This document shows, one piece after another, positions 1 to 7,446 of a DNA stretch of 24,067 nucleotides. The stretch is from Flemingiibacterium sp045634005 (GTDB lineage Bacteria; Bacillota; Clostridia; Oscillospirales; CAG-272). The translations under genes and the position numbers were made by a program. Under the pieces are notes generated by a model. That model saw only the letters and a list, made by a program, of their open reading frames with translations, did no database searches and was not told the origin of the DNA. The DNA is taken from positions 1 through 24,067 of the forward strand of contig JAZQZL010000088.1 of the NCBI GenBank assembly GCA_045634005.1, read 5' to 3'. Each line of letters begins with the position of its first letter. The stretch's first letter is position 1.

Positions 1-585
1 CCGAGTCCGACAATGCCCGAGCACGTTATCGAGGATATGGACGGCAGAGCGGATATGATCATCTGTGGCGGCTCGTGCGATATCGGCGTTGAGTCGACGA
101 TCGTCAAGATAGACGACGGCGCAATGACGCTACTGCGACCTGGCGGTGTAACGCTTGAAATGCTTTCGCTTATCGGCGACGTAACGCTCGATAAGTCGAT
201 CGTCGGAAAGCTAAACGAGGGCGAGCGACCGCTTGCTCCCGGAATGAAGTACCGCCACTACGCGCCCGACACAAGTGTTGTGCTGCTTGACGGCACCGTC
301 GCGGCGATGAAGGATTACATTTCAGAGATTGCGAATCAAAAGAAGGTCGGCGTTTTACTCTTTGAGGACGAACTGCTCAAATTTGCCGACGTTGATGCGA
401 CACTCGTATCAATCGGCGAGCACACTCCCGAGGCGGAGGCGCACAGCCTTTTCGCGAAGCTTCGCGAGGTTGACTCATATGGGTGCGAGGTGTTCTTTGC
501 AAGGCTTCCCGATAAAAAGGGAATCGGTCTTGCGCTTTACAACCGTATGATAAAAGCCGCAGGGCACAGCATTGTAACTCTTTAA
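1..585 (+). CDS. Threonylcarbamoyl-AMP synthase, Sua5/TsaC family (5'-truncated by window edge)
   Basis: The frame is open from base 1, so only the last 194 codons are visible and the start lies outside the window. The first residues (PSPT) fit the SxT ligand motif. GVESTIV, LLRPGGVT and then PGMKYRHYAP are hallmarks of long Sua5-type enzymes, where the last motif lies in the linker between the catalytic YrdC domain and the C-terminal Sua5 domain. In this family the enzyme makes threonylcarbamoyl-adenylate from threonine, bicarbonate and ATP for the t6A37 modification of ANN-decoding tRNAs, in the cytoplasm. The C-terminal Sua5 domain follows (about residues 90-194 of the visible part) and the gene ends with TAA. 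The next gene starts 34 bases downstream on the same strand, so co-transcription is likely. The family call is strong; Sua5 is preferred over short TsaC because of the C-terminal domain. Confidence 0.9.
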   Translation, partial: PSPTMPEHVIEDMDGRADMIICGGSCDIGVESTIVKIDDGAMTLLRPGGVTLEMLSLIGDVTLDKSIVGKLNEGERPLAPGMKYRHYAPDTSVVLLDGTVAAMKDYISEIANQKKVGVLLFEDELLKFADVDATLVSIGEHTPEAEAHSLFAKLREVDSYGCEVFFARLPDKKGIGLALYNRMIKAAGHSIVTL

Positions 586-619
586 GAAATATAAAATCAC
601 CTATGAAACGGAGAAGAAA

Positions 620-2860
620 ATGGCACGTAAAACAAAAGAAGTTGAGCGCACCACAAGCGGAATAACCGCAGAAATAACCGATCAGGCGATAACCGATACA
701 ATACGAACGAATTTTATGCCGTACGCTATGTACGTCATACGCGACCGCGCTATCCCCGAGATAGACGGTCTTAAGCCTTCGCACAGAAAGCTCCTTTATA
801 CTATGTATAAAATGGGGCTTCTGACAGGCTCGCGTACAAAGAGCGCGAACGTCGTCGGTCAGACGATGAAATTAAATCCCCACGGTGATGCGGCGATCTA
901 CGAAACGATGGTACGTCTTACCAAGGGACACGAGGCGCTGCTCCACCCGTTCGTTGACTCGAAGGGCTCGTTCGGTAAGCAGTACAGCCGCGATATGGCG
1001 TACGCCGCATCGCGTTATACGGAGGTCAAGCTCGATCCGTTCTGTGCCGAGCTTTTCCGCGGCATCGACAAGGATGCCGTTGATATGGTCGACAACTACG
1101 ATGCTACGATGAAGGAGCCGGAATTACTTCCTACGACCTTCCCGAACGTTCTCGTAACGCCCAACCTCGGTATAGCCGTCGGTATGACAAGTAATATCTG
1201 CTCGTTTAACCTTTCGGAGGTGTGCGACGGTGCTATACAGCTTCTTCGCCGTCCCGAAACACCGGTTGACAAGATGCTCGATATAATCAAAGCTCCCGAT
1301 TTCCCGGGCGGCGCATATCTTATCTACGACCGCGATAAGATGCGCGAGGTAATGCTTACGGGACGCGGCGCTGTCACACTTCGCTCGCGCTACAGCTATG
1401 ACAAGAAGGACAACTGCATCGACATCACGCAGATTCCGTACTCGACGTCGATCGAGCTTATTATGAACCGCATTACCGACCTCGTAAAAGAGGGCAAGCT
1501 CAAGGAAATTACAGACTTCCGCGATGAGATCGACCTGTCGGGCTTCAAGCTGACTATCGACCTTCGCCGCGGTGTTGATCCTGACAAGCTTATGACCAAG
1601 CTCTTCAAGATGACGACCCTTGAGGACAACTTCAATTGCAACTTCAACGTGCTTATCGACGGCACACCTCGTCAGATCGGCGTTATTGAGATACTGAAGG
1701 AATGGATAAAGTTCCGTATGACCTGCGTGCGCCGCGAGCTGTCGTTCGAGCTTAAGAAAAAGCAGGATAAGCTTCACCTCTTGCTCGGTCTTGGAAAGAT
1801 ACTGCTTGACATTGACAAGGCAATAAAGATCGTTCGTGAAACCGAAAAGGATGCGGACGTTGTGCCGAACTTAATGGAGGGCTTCGACATTGACGAAATT
1901 CAGGCGGAGTACATCGCGGAGATCAAGCTTCGTTATTTAAACCGCGAGTATATCATCAACCGTATCAAGGAGATCGAATCCCTTCAGGCGGAGATTGCAG
2001 AGCTTGAGGCAAAGATCGGCGACGATATCAAGGTTCGCGAGCATATCGCAAACGAGCTTCGCGAGGTCAAGAAAAAGTACGGTATGCCGAGAAAAACTCA
2101 ACTTATTTATCCCGACGAGATCGAGGTCTACGAGCCTGAGAGTGAGGTTGAAAACTATAACGTACGCGTATATCTTACGCGCGACGGTTATTTCAAGAAG
2201 ATAACTCCGCAGTCTCTTCGCGGAAGCGACGAGCAAAAGCTCAAGGATGGCGATATTATCGTTTACGAGCAGGACACCGAAAATATAGCGGAGCTTCTGT
2301 TCTTCTCCGACAAGGCGCAGTGCTATAAGGCGAAGGTGGACGATTTCGACAACGTAAAGGCGTCCCAGCTCGGCGACTACATTCCTGCGAAGCTTGGCTT
2401 CGACGAGAGCGAAAAGGTGGCGGCTATGGCTGTTGTTACCGAATACAAGGACGATTATGAGATGCTCTTCGTCTTTGAAAACGGCAAGGGCGTCCGTGTA
2501 CCGCTGTCCGCTTATCAGACAAAAACGAACCGCAAGAAGCTTACTTCCGCGTACTGCGAGAGCGTGCCGCTTGCAGGCGCCGTGTTCCTCACCGCTCCCA
2601 CCGAGGTGCTTATCGCAAACAACGCTCACCGCGCTATTGCCATTAAGACGACTCTAGTGCCGCAAAAGACCACACGTAGCTCCGTAGGCGTACAGCTTAT
2701 GCAGATGAAGCGCGGTCAGAAGGTCGTTTCGGTTACCGCGAACTACGCTGACAAGATTGCAAACGCTTCCAAATACAACAAGATCAAGATTCCTGCGGCG
2801 TCCGTGCTTCTCGAGGAATACGACGTTGACAAGATGCAGATAAGATTTGGAGAAGAATAA
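620..2860 (+). CDS. parC: DNA topoisomerase IV subunit A (ParC/GyrA family)
   Basis: This is a 746-residue type IIA topoisomerase A subunit, the breakage-reunion half that pairs with a ParE/GyrB ATPase not present in the window. GGAG lies 6 bases before the ATG. IDGLKPSHRKLLY (residues 48-60) opens the winged-helix domain. The quinolone-determining loop NPHGDAAIYET spans 86-96, and AASRYTE carries the catalytic tyrosine at Tyr133. A coiled-coil tower lies around 370-480 (FELKKKQDKLHLLLGLGKIL onward) and a short beta-pinwheel C-terminal domain runs from about 505 to 746. No GyrA-box (QRRGGKG-like) motif is visible, which favours a decatenating ParC-like enzyme over gyrase, but some clostridia label this paralogue as a second gyrase A. 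Ala91 replaces the usual quinolone-contact serine, while Glu95 is the usual acidic residue. The stop is one base before the next gene's ATG, so the two are translationally close. Confidence 0.88.
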   Translation: MARKTKEVERTTSGITAEITDQAITDTIRTNFMPYAMYVIRDRAIPEIDGLKPSHRKLLYTMYKMGLLTGSRTKSANVVGQTMKLNPHGDAAIYETMVRLTKGHEALLHPFVDSKGSFGKQYSRDMAYAASRYTEVKLDPFCAELFRGIDKDAVDMVDNYDATMKEPELLPTTFPNVLVTPNLGIAVGMTSNICSFNLSEVCDGAIQLLRRPETPVDKMLDIIKAPDFPGGAYLIYDRDKMREVMLTGRGAVTLRSRYSYDKKDNCIDITQIPYSTSIELIMNRITDLVKEGKLKEITDFRDEIDLSGFKLTIDLRRGVDPDKLMTKLFKMTTLEDNFNCNFNVLIDGTPRQIGVIEILKEWIKFRMTCVRRELSFELKKKQDKLHLLLGLGKILLDIDKAIKIVRETEKDADVVPNLMEGFDIDEIQAEYIAEIKLRYLNREYIINRIKEIESLQAEIAELEAKIGDDIKVREHIANELREVKKKYGMPRKTQLIYPDEIEVYEPESEVENYNVRVYLTRDGYFKKITPQSLRGSDEQKLKDGDIIVYEQDTENIAELLFFSDKAQCYKAKVDDFDNVKASQLGDYIPAKLGFDESEKVAAMAVVTEYKDDYEMLFVFENGKGVRVPLSAYQTKTNRKKLTSAYCESVPLAGAVFLTAPTEVLIANNAHRAIAIKTTLVPQKTTRSSVGVQLMQMKRGQKVVSVTANYADKIANASKYNKIKIPAASVLLEEYDVDKMQIRFGEE

Positions 2861-2861
2861 A

Positions 2862-3662
2862 ATGCATGATTTTGAAATAAAGCTTTGGGATGAGGGAAAT
2901 ATTCCTTACGTAATGCCTGATGCTGATATGCCGAACGCGATGCGCGGCTATCTTGCAAAGACCGACAAGCCTACGACGACGGTGCTTGCGATACCGGGCG
3001 GCGGATATTGGTGCAGAGCGCCGTATGAGGGCGATCCTATGGCGGAGTATTTTAACGCCAAGGGCTTCAACACGTTCGTGCTTGACTACCGCGTGAAGCC
3101 TAATAAATATCCCGCACCTCAGGCTGATGCACAGAGAGCTATCAAGCATATCCGCAAAAATGCCAAGGCGTGGAATGTTGATCCGGATAAAATCATCGTT
3201 ATGGGCTTCTCCGCAGGCGGACACCTTGCGGCGTGCTGCGGTGTACTCGAGGACTTTACAAAGGACCGAGAGGGCGCGGACGAGATTGACCGCGAGAGCG
3301 CGAAGGTAAACGGAATGGTGCTTTGCTATCCCGTTATACACATGTTTGAGGATTACGGTCACCCTGGCTCACCCAAAAATCTTTGCGGCGATGATGTAAG
3401 CGATGAGATGCGAGCGTATCTGTCGCTTGAAAACCGAGTCAGTCCTGACACTCCGCCTGCGTTCATCTGGCACACGTCGGACGACGCGTGCGTTAACGTC
3501 AAAAATTCGCTTGTATTCGGCGAGCGGCTGCGTGACAACGGTGTTCCGTTTGAGATGCATATTTATCCACACGGTCCGCATGGACTTTCCATCGGACTTG
3601 ATAACGACACGCTGCCGCATCTGGCAGAGCTCATATGTGATTGGATAAAGCGATACATATAA
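2862..3662 (+). CDS. Alpha/beta-hydrolase, acetyl-xylan-esterase/BD-FAE-like esterase
   Basis: This is a 266-residue cytoplasmic alpha/beta-hydrolase with no signal peptide. The oxyanion-loop motif IPGGGY lies at 44-49. The nucleophile elbow GFSAGG at 115-120 gives Ser117. The acid is Asp207 or Asp208 in HTSDDAC, and His240 sits in HGPHG. This arrangement is typical of small carbohydrate esterases often annotated as xylan, feruloyl or acetyl esterases; the substrate cannot be read from the sequence. I start it at ATG 2862, with GGAG at 2849-2852 nine bases upstream. A TTG at 2847 in the same frame would place the ribosome binding site inside the coding region. The start sits one base after the parC stop, so it is very likely co-transcribed with parC, although there is no functional link to a topoisomerase. 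Confidence 0.82.
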   Translation: MHDFEIKLWDEGNIPYVMPDADMPNAMRGYLAKTDKPTTTVLAIPGGGYWCRAPYEGDPMAEYFNAKGFNTFVLDYRVKPNKYPAPQADAQRAIKHIRKNAKAWNVDPDKIIVMGFSAGGHLAACCGVLEDFTKDREGADEIDRESAKVNGMVLCYPVIHMFEDYGHPGSPKNLCGDDVSDEMRAYLSLENRVSPDTPPAFIWHTSDDACVNVKNSLVFGERLRDNGVPFEMHIYPHGPHGLSIGLDNDTLPHLAELICDWIKRYI

Positions 3663-3683
3663 GCATTATATAATGGAGGCAAT

Positions 3684-4847
3684 ATGGCAGGAATTTTCGA
3701 TTATCTTAAGTGGCGCGGAGATATTTCTTTCACGGCAGTTCCGCTTTGTGACGCGGACAGACTGATCCTCGCCGAGCTTGCATATATTGACCTTGGAGCA
3801 GTTGACACAGAGCCTCTCGGCGAGCTTTGCCAGAGGGCGTTGAGGCGCCAGACCGTAATTTCGGACAGCGGCTCGTCTCACACGCTTCTTCATCACAAAA
3901 AGGACGAAAAGCTGATGCGCGAGCTTATAAAATCACCGCGATTTTGTGAGGTGAATATCGGTTACTGTGAGTCGCGCTATTCAAAACGGCGTGAGGAGCA
4001 GTTTGCCGCGATGACGGCATTTTTGCCAGACGGCTCTGCGGTGGTCATCTTTCGCGGTACGGATTGGTCGCTCGTCGGTTGGAAGGAAGATTTCAATCTG
4101 ACGTACTGCGATGAGCTGCCTGCGCAAAGGAGCGCTGTGGAGTATCTTGCGAAAATAGCCGAAATACACGACGGAGATATTTTCGTTACGGGACACTCGA
4201 AGGGCGGAAACCTCGCGGTTTACGCGTCGGCATTTGTACCCGAGCGTGTATCTGCGCGCATCGTAAACGTCACGAGCCTTGACGGTCCGGGATTCTGCGA
4301 GCACGTTATGAATTCGGACGAGTATGCGCGCATAAAGGACAAAATTACCACCTATATGCCAAGCGCGTCGATCGTTGGTGCGGTACTGTCGCGCACAGGC
4401 AAATTTTCGGTTATAGAAAGCCGTTCGCGCGGATTTGCACAGCATATTCCGTACAATTGGGAGATAATGGGCGGCGGCTTTATAACAGACGCACAGCGTG
4501 ACGGAACCACACAGATTGCAGAGCTTGCACTCAACGAATGGATCGGCAGCCTTCAGCCAAGCGAGCGCAAAAGATTTATTGATACCGTCTGGTCCGTATT
4601 TTCAAACGTCGGCGTTGAGGAGCTCGGTGATCTTTTCGACGGCAAAAACACACGTGCTATAATCAAGAATTACAATTCAATGGACGAGGAATCCCGAGCA
4701 TATATTTCAGAAACGCTCGCAAAGCTTCGCGAGTGTGCGAAGGTATCCTTCCGCGAGCTTCTGATTGAAGCAAAAAGCGATGAGACCAAGTCACTAATAT
4801 CGTCAAATCAGATATCCGAATCAAAAAATAGCGGTCAAAAATGTTGA
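3684..4847 (+). CDS. DUF2974 (Mbeg1-like) alpha/beta-hydrolase-fold protein
   Basis: This is a 387-residue protein of the DUF2974/Mbeg1-like family, related to class 3 lipases. It opens with the typical AGIFDYLKWRGD and has FRGTD at 123-127, a lipase-like loop with a WKEDFNL segment after it. GHSKGGNLA at 170-178 holds the putative nucleophile Ser172 in a G-x-S-x-G elbow. NVTSLDGPGF around 195-205 is another family-conserved block, likely near the acid. GGAGG lies 5 bases before the ATG. The last 100 residues look helical and less conserved. These proteins are common in Clostridia, but the physiological substrate is unknown to me. The gene lies 21 bases after the esterase on the same strand, so it probably closes the parC-containing transcript. 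The family is confident; the enzymatic activity is inferred only from the fold motif. Confidence 0.82.
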   Translation: MAGIFDYLKWRGDISFTAVPLCDADRLILAELAYIDLGAVDTEPLGELCQRALRRQTVISDSGSSHTLLHHKKDEKLMRELIKSPRFCEVNIGYCESRYSKRREEQFAAMTAFLPDGSAVVIFRGTDWSLVGWKEDFNLTYCDELPAQRSAVEYLAKIAEIHDGDIFVTGHSKGGNLAVYASAFVPERVSARIVNVTSLDGPGFCEHVMNSDEYARIKDKITTYMPSASIVGAVLSRTGKFSVIESRSRGFAQHIPYNWEIMGGGFITDAQRDGTTQIAELALNEWIGSLQPSERKRFIDTVWSVFSNVGVEELGDLFDGKNTRAIIKNYNSMDEESRAYISETLAKLRECAKVSFRELLIEAKSDETKSLISSNQISESKNSGQKC

Positions 4848-4851
4848 TATT

Positions 4852-4895
4852 AAATAAAGACATTATAACTTAAAATGTGATAAAATAAAGACATT
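4852..4895 (+). repeat. 13-bp direct repeat, two copies 31 bp apart
   Basis: AAATAAAGACATT occurs exactly at 4852-4864 and 4883-4895. The start-to-start distance of 31 bp is about three helical turns. The second copy runs into the TTGACT of a promoter-like sequence. It could be a regulator-binding site or a recombination scar; nothing in the sequence decides between them. Confidence 0.6.
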
Positions 4896-4922
4896 GACTT
4901 TCTGTCTATCCAATAGTACAAA
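4894..4922 (+). promoter_or_regulatory. Promoter-like -35/-10 leading into the structured intergenic region
   Basis: TTGACT (4894-4899) and TACAAA (4917-4922) are separated by 17 bases. The -35 is a good match to the sigma-A consensus, while the -10 matches at 4 of 6 positions. The -10 coincides with the start of the 20-bp inverted repeat. No intact gene follows before the terminator at 5104-5140, so a transcript from here would be a short RNA of roughly 210 bases or a relic. Confidence 0.4.
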
Positions 4923-4962
4923 TTCGGTGTGTATATGTATTATATACACACCGAATTTGTAT
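4916..4962. repeat. 20-bp inverted repeat with 5-base loop
   Basis: The arms are 4917-4936 and 4942-4961, beginning TACAAATTCGGTGTG and ending with its exact reverse complement. All 20 pairs are Watson-Crick around the loop GTATT. The stem is AT-rich without a following T-run, so it is a poor rho-independent terminator. Its overlap with a -10-like element makes it look more like an operator or an element end, though it could still act as a bidirectional stop for the gene before it. Confidence 0.7.
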
Positions 4963-4984
4963 ATTTAATGAGTTAAGGCTATGA

Positions 4985-5103
4985 AAAGGCTACTACTACG
5001 ACAAGGTGCGTCCTTGGCTTATTGAAGCGGGGATAGTTAAAGGATATAGCCTCGGGGCGGCACTGACTCAGGTAGTTGACGCTCTTGATGAAACGGATAA
5101 TAG
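4985..5103 (+). pseudogene. Short headless reading frame (gene remnant), unrecognised
   Basis: The frame is open from just after a TGA at 4982-4984. It encodes a protein-like stretch, GYYYDKVRPWLIEAGIVKG followed by YSLGAALTQVVDALDETDN, with no convincing start codon or ribosome binding site. It then runs into the terminator stem without a stop. The composition looks like the C-terminal tail of a real protein cut off from its 5' part. GGCTA is repeated at the break (4976-4980 and 4988-4992), as a small deletion or slippage might leave. I do not recognise the family. It may instead be a chance reading frame inside a small RNA. Confidence 0.3.
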
Positions 5104-5140
5104 CAAAAAGCAACCACCTCACTTGGGTGGTTGCTTTTTG
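5104..5140. terminator. Bidirectional rho-independent terminator
   Basis: A perfect 15-bp stem (5104-5118 with 5126-5140) has the core GCAACCACC/GGTGGTTGC and a 7-base loop. It is flanked by an A-run on the left and a T-run on the right, both inside the stem. It can stop transcription in both directions: the short + strand region to its left and the rhamnosidase gene on the minus strand, whose stop codon is 6 bases away. Confidence 0.85.
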
Positions 5141-5145
5141 TCTTA

Positions 5146-7317
5146 TCAAATCACAAATCTGTGCTCGCCGCGGCAGAGGTACTGCTCTTTGTAGCGCACA
5201 TTGTTGTCCGTGTCTATTTTCACGTTCAAAATTACCTTGTCGCCCTCGCGATGCCACTCGACGTCGATTCCGTCAGAATTACACTTAACAAAGCTTATGT
5301 CGTCGATAAATACAGGATCAAGCACGTATTCAAGACTGCCGATCTTCGCTTCGTCGAGCGCAATTCCGCCAAGTCGCTTGACAAGCCACGACATAAAATC
5401 GGAGAACATATGATGGTTTTTCGACTCCGTATTTTCCCAATATTCGCAAAGCGTGGTCGCGCCACACTCGATCCAATATTTGTATCCGGGATAGCCGTCA
5501 ACGTTGATGATCTTGTAGGCGTAGTCAGAAAGACCGCAAATATCGAGCGCGTAATAGAGTCTGCGAAGACAAAGCATACCGCAGGTATGGTGGAAATCCT
5601 TTTCCTCGACCAGCTCCTTGAGCTGTAATTTCAGCGGCTCAAGCTCGTCGTAAATTCCGTGGTAGATGAACATAGCCACGGGCGCCTGATTGTGTACCTT
5701 ACATCTGCCGTTTTCATCAATATATGTCTTGATTGTAAAACGCTTTTGCTCCTCGGCGAGCGCTTTGTAGTATTCCTCACTATCGCCGTCGCCTGCTACG
5801 CGTGCTGCAAGCTCGGTAATTCTGTAGAACATATACTCAAGCGCGGCGTTGGTAATCATTCTGTCGAAAACGTACTTATCTCCGGGCGGCGTCCAATCGC
5901 GGAGTCCGAAATCAAGTAATCCGTCTGCGTTCTTTCTGCGTCTTATGTAGGCGAGATACCTTTTAAAGTAAGGGAGCGCTGAGATAAGATGTTCCGCTTT
6001 GCCCGTATGCAGATACAGGCGGTACGGTACCTCAAACAGCACCGCATCACACACCGGGCCGTCGCCAAACCAATCGAGCGTCCATCCGAGCGACGGTACG
6101 AGCGAGAGCATCGATCCGTCGGAAAAAACGGCATCGTAGATATCCTGAACGTATTTCTTCATGAAATCGAGCATATCAAACGTAGTCAAAAACTGCTCCG
6201 TCGACGATGCCACGTCGTTAGTCCAGCCTATTTTTTCACGTGTTGGGCAGTCTGTGATGGTGTTGATGAAATTGGAGTAGGACGCCATAACGCCCATTTT
6301 AAAGAGCTTATTGAATGCCTCGTTCGAGCATTCAAACGTAGTTTTTTGCTTTATCGCCTGATGAACGAAAACGCCGCAGATCTCGAAATCGTCGATATCA
6401 CGGATTCCCTCGACCTCAAGGTATCTGAAGCCGTGGTAGGTGAACTTGGGCGACCAATTTATCCTTTTGCCAGAGCAGATAAATCTGTCAACCAAGTACG
6501 GTACATCTATAGTCTTGGGAGCGCAATTGTTGTAGTTGAGCGAGAAATCCTCGTAAACGTCCTCGGCGTGACGGATGATCAGCTCATCGCCCTTGTTTCC
6601 CGTAACGGTGATATTTTCGTAGCCTGCTATATTCTGTCCGAGATCGAAAACGTACTTGTTTTCGCCCGTTTTGTGAACCGAAACAGGATAATATCTTTCA
6701 AACTCACGAACAGCCTCGCAAGGACACTCGCGAAACACGCCCATAGGATACATCGAGTCGCGCTTGGCGCTTTTCCACTCGGAATCGTCATACTCCGCCG
6801 TGTTCCAATTCTCCTCATAGAGATTTGCGTCGAAATACTCACCGCTTCGGAACTGATTGAATATAGTTGCGCTCTCGGGCTTACACTTCCAGCTATTGTC
6901 GGAAACGAGCACCGTTTCGCCGTCTATCTCAAGGCGAAGGATGAATTTCGGCAAATCGCGGTGCTGACACTGATCGTGCCCCCAACCAAACGGAAGGCTC
7001 TCGTTATAGAATCCGTTTCCGCAGTTGACCGCAAAAATATTTTCACCTTTTCTTAAAAGGTGTGAAACGTCGTACACGTTGTACCACAGAGTTTTTCTGT
7101 AGTCGCTGACGGGGGCGGTAAACAGATCCTCCGAAACCTTTTCGCCGTTTATATAGTAGTACGCGATTCCAAGGCCGCAGACGTAAAGCTTTGCGTTCTC
7201 TGTCTTATCAAGCACTGCCTTTTTTCTAAAGAGCGGTGAATAATCTCGCAGAGAATATTCGCGCTCGAACTTTACGTCGGGCTTTATAAATATAGCATAG
7301 TCAAAGATGTTTTCCAT
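5146..7317 (-). CDS. Glycoside hydrolase family 78 alpha-L-rhamnosidase
   Basis: This is a 723-residue GH78-type enzyme that should hydrolyse terminal alpha-L-rhamnosyl residues. An N-terminal beta-sandwich region (about 1-210) is followed by a second beta domain with VFDLGQNIAGY at 223-233 and the (alpha/alpha)6 barrel from about 325 to 650. DCPTREKIGWTND at 356-368 places Asp356, Glu361 and Asp368 with the spacing of the substrate-binding and general-acid residues known in Bacillus RhaB (D567, E572, D579). Glu625 in GATTLCEYW matches the late catalytic glutamate. There is no signal peptide, so it is cytoplasmic and probably acts on imported small glycosides. I chose ATG 7317 because GGAG lies 8 bases upstream; 15 further in-frame codons exist upstream without such a site. 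It is the last gene of the minus-strand run. Confidence 0.88.
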   Translation of the reverse strand: MENIFDYAIFIKPDVKFEREYSLRDYSPLFRKKAVLDKTENAKLYVCGLGIAYYYINGEKVSEDLFTAPVSDYRKTLWYNVYDVSHLLRKGENIFAVNCGNGFYNESLPFGWGHDQCQHRDLPKFILRLEIDGETVLVSDNSWKCKPESATIFNQFRSGEYFDANLYEENWNTAEYDDSEWKSAKRDSMYPMGVFRECPCEAVREFERYYPVSVHKTGENKYVFDLGQNIAGYENITVTGNKGDELIIRHAEDVYEDFSLNYNNCAPKTIDVPYLVDRFICSGKRINWSPKFTYHGFRYLEVEGIRDIDDFEICGVFVHQAIKQKTTFECSNEAFNKLFKMGVMASYSNFINTITDCPTREKIGWTNDVASSTEQFLTTFDMLDFMKKYVQDIYDAVFSDGSMLSLVPSLGWTLDWFGDGPVCDAVLFEVPYRLYLHTGKAEHLISALPYFKRYLAYIRRRKNADGLLDFGLRDWTPPGDKYVFDRMITNAALEYMFYRITELAARVAGDGDSEEYYKALAEEQKRFTIKTYIDENGRCKVHNQAPVAMFIYHGIYDELEPLKLQLKELVEEKDFHHTCGMLCLRRLYYALDICGLSDYAYKIINVDGYPGYKYWIECGATTLCEYWENTESKNHHMFSDFMSWLVKRLGGIALDEAKIGSLEYVLDPVFIDDISFVKCNSDGIDVEWHREGDKVILNVKIDTDNNVRYKEQYLCRGEHRFVI

Positions 7318-7342
7318 TTTAATCTCCAAATATATGTGTGGC

Positions 7343-7357
7343 TTTTGCACAGCAAAA
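7343..7357. repeat. Small 6-3-6 inverted repeat in the leader of the rhamnosidase gene
   Basis: TTTTGC (7343-7348) and GCAAAA (7352-7357) pair around ACA, about 25 bases upstream of the rhamnosidase start. The remaining gap 7318-7446 shows no convincing promoter or strong terminator, which supports read-through from the DUF4838 gene. A local RNA hairpin or chance are both possible. Confidence 0.3.
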
Positions 7358-7446
7358 CCCACCTTTCATACTGCAATTTGTTTGTTATACTCGTGAGAAA
7401 AGAGAAACGGATTTTTTCGCAATTTCGCAAGCATATTGTCAGCATT

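Noticed and set aside
1124..2629. Minus-strand reading frames of 217 and 230 codons opposite parC
   Set aside because: The parC frame carries all conserved motifs across this stretch; the antisense frames have none.
4916..4962. 20-bp inverted repeat as transposon terminal repeats or an IS element
   Set aside because: The arms are only 5 bases apart and no transposase gene is present; it is a hairpin or operator, not an element.
5989..7056. Long + strand reading frame (355 codons) opposite the rhamnosidase
   Set aside because: It lies wholly within the GH78 gene on the other strand and has no ribosome binding site and no family motifs; it is a composition shadow.
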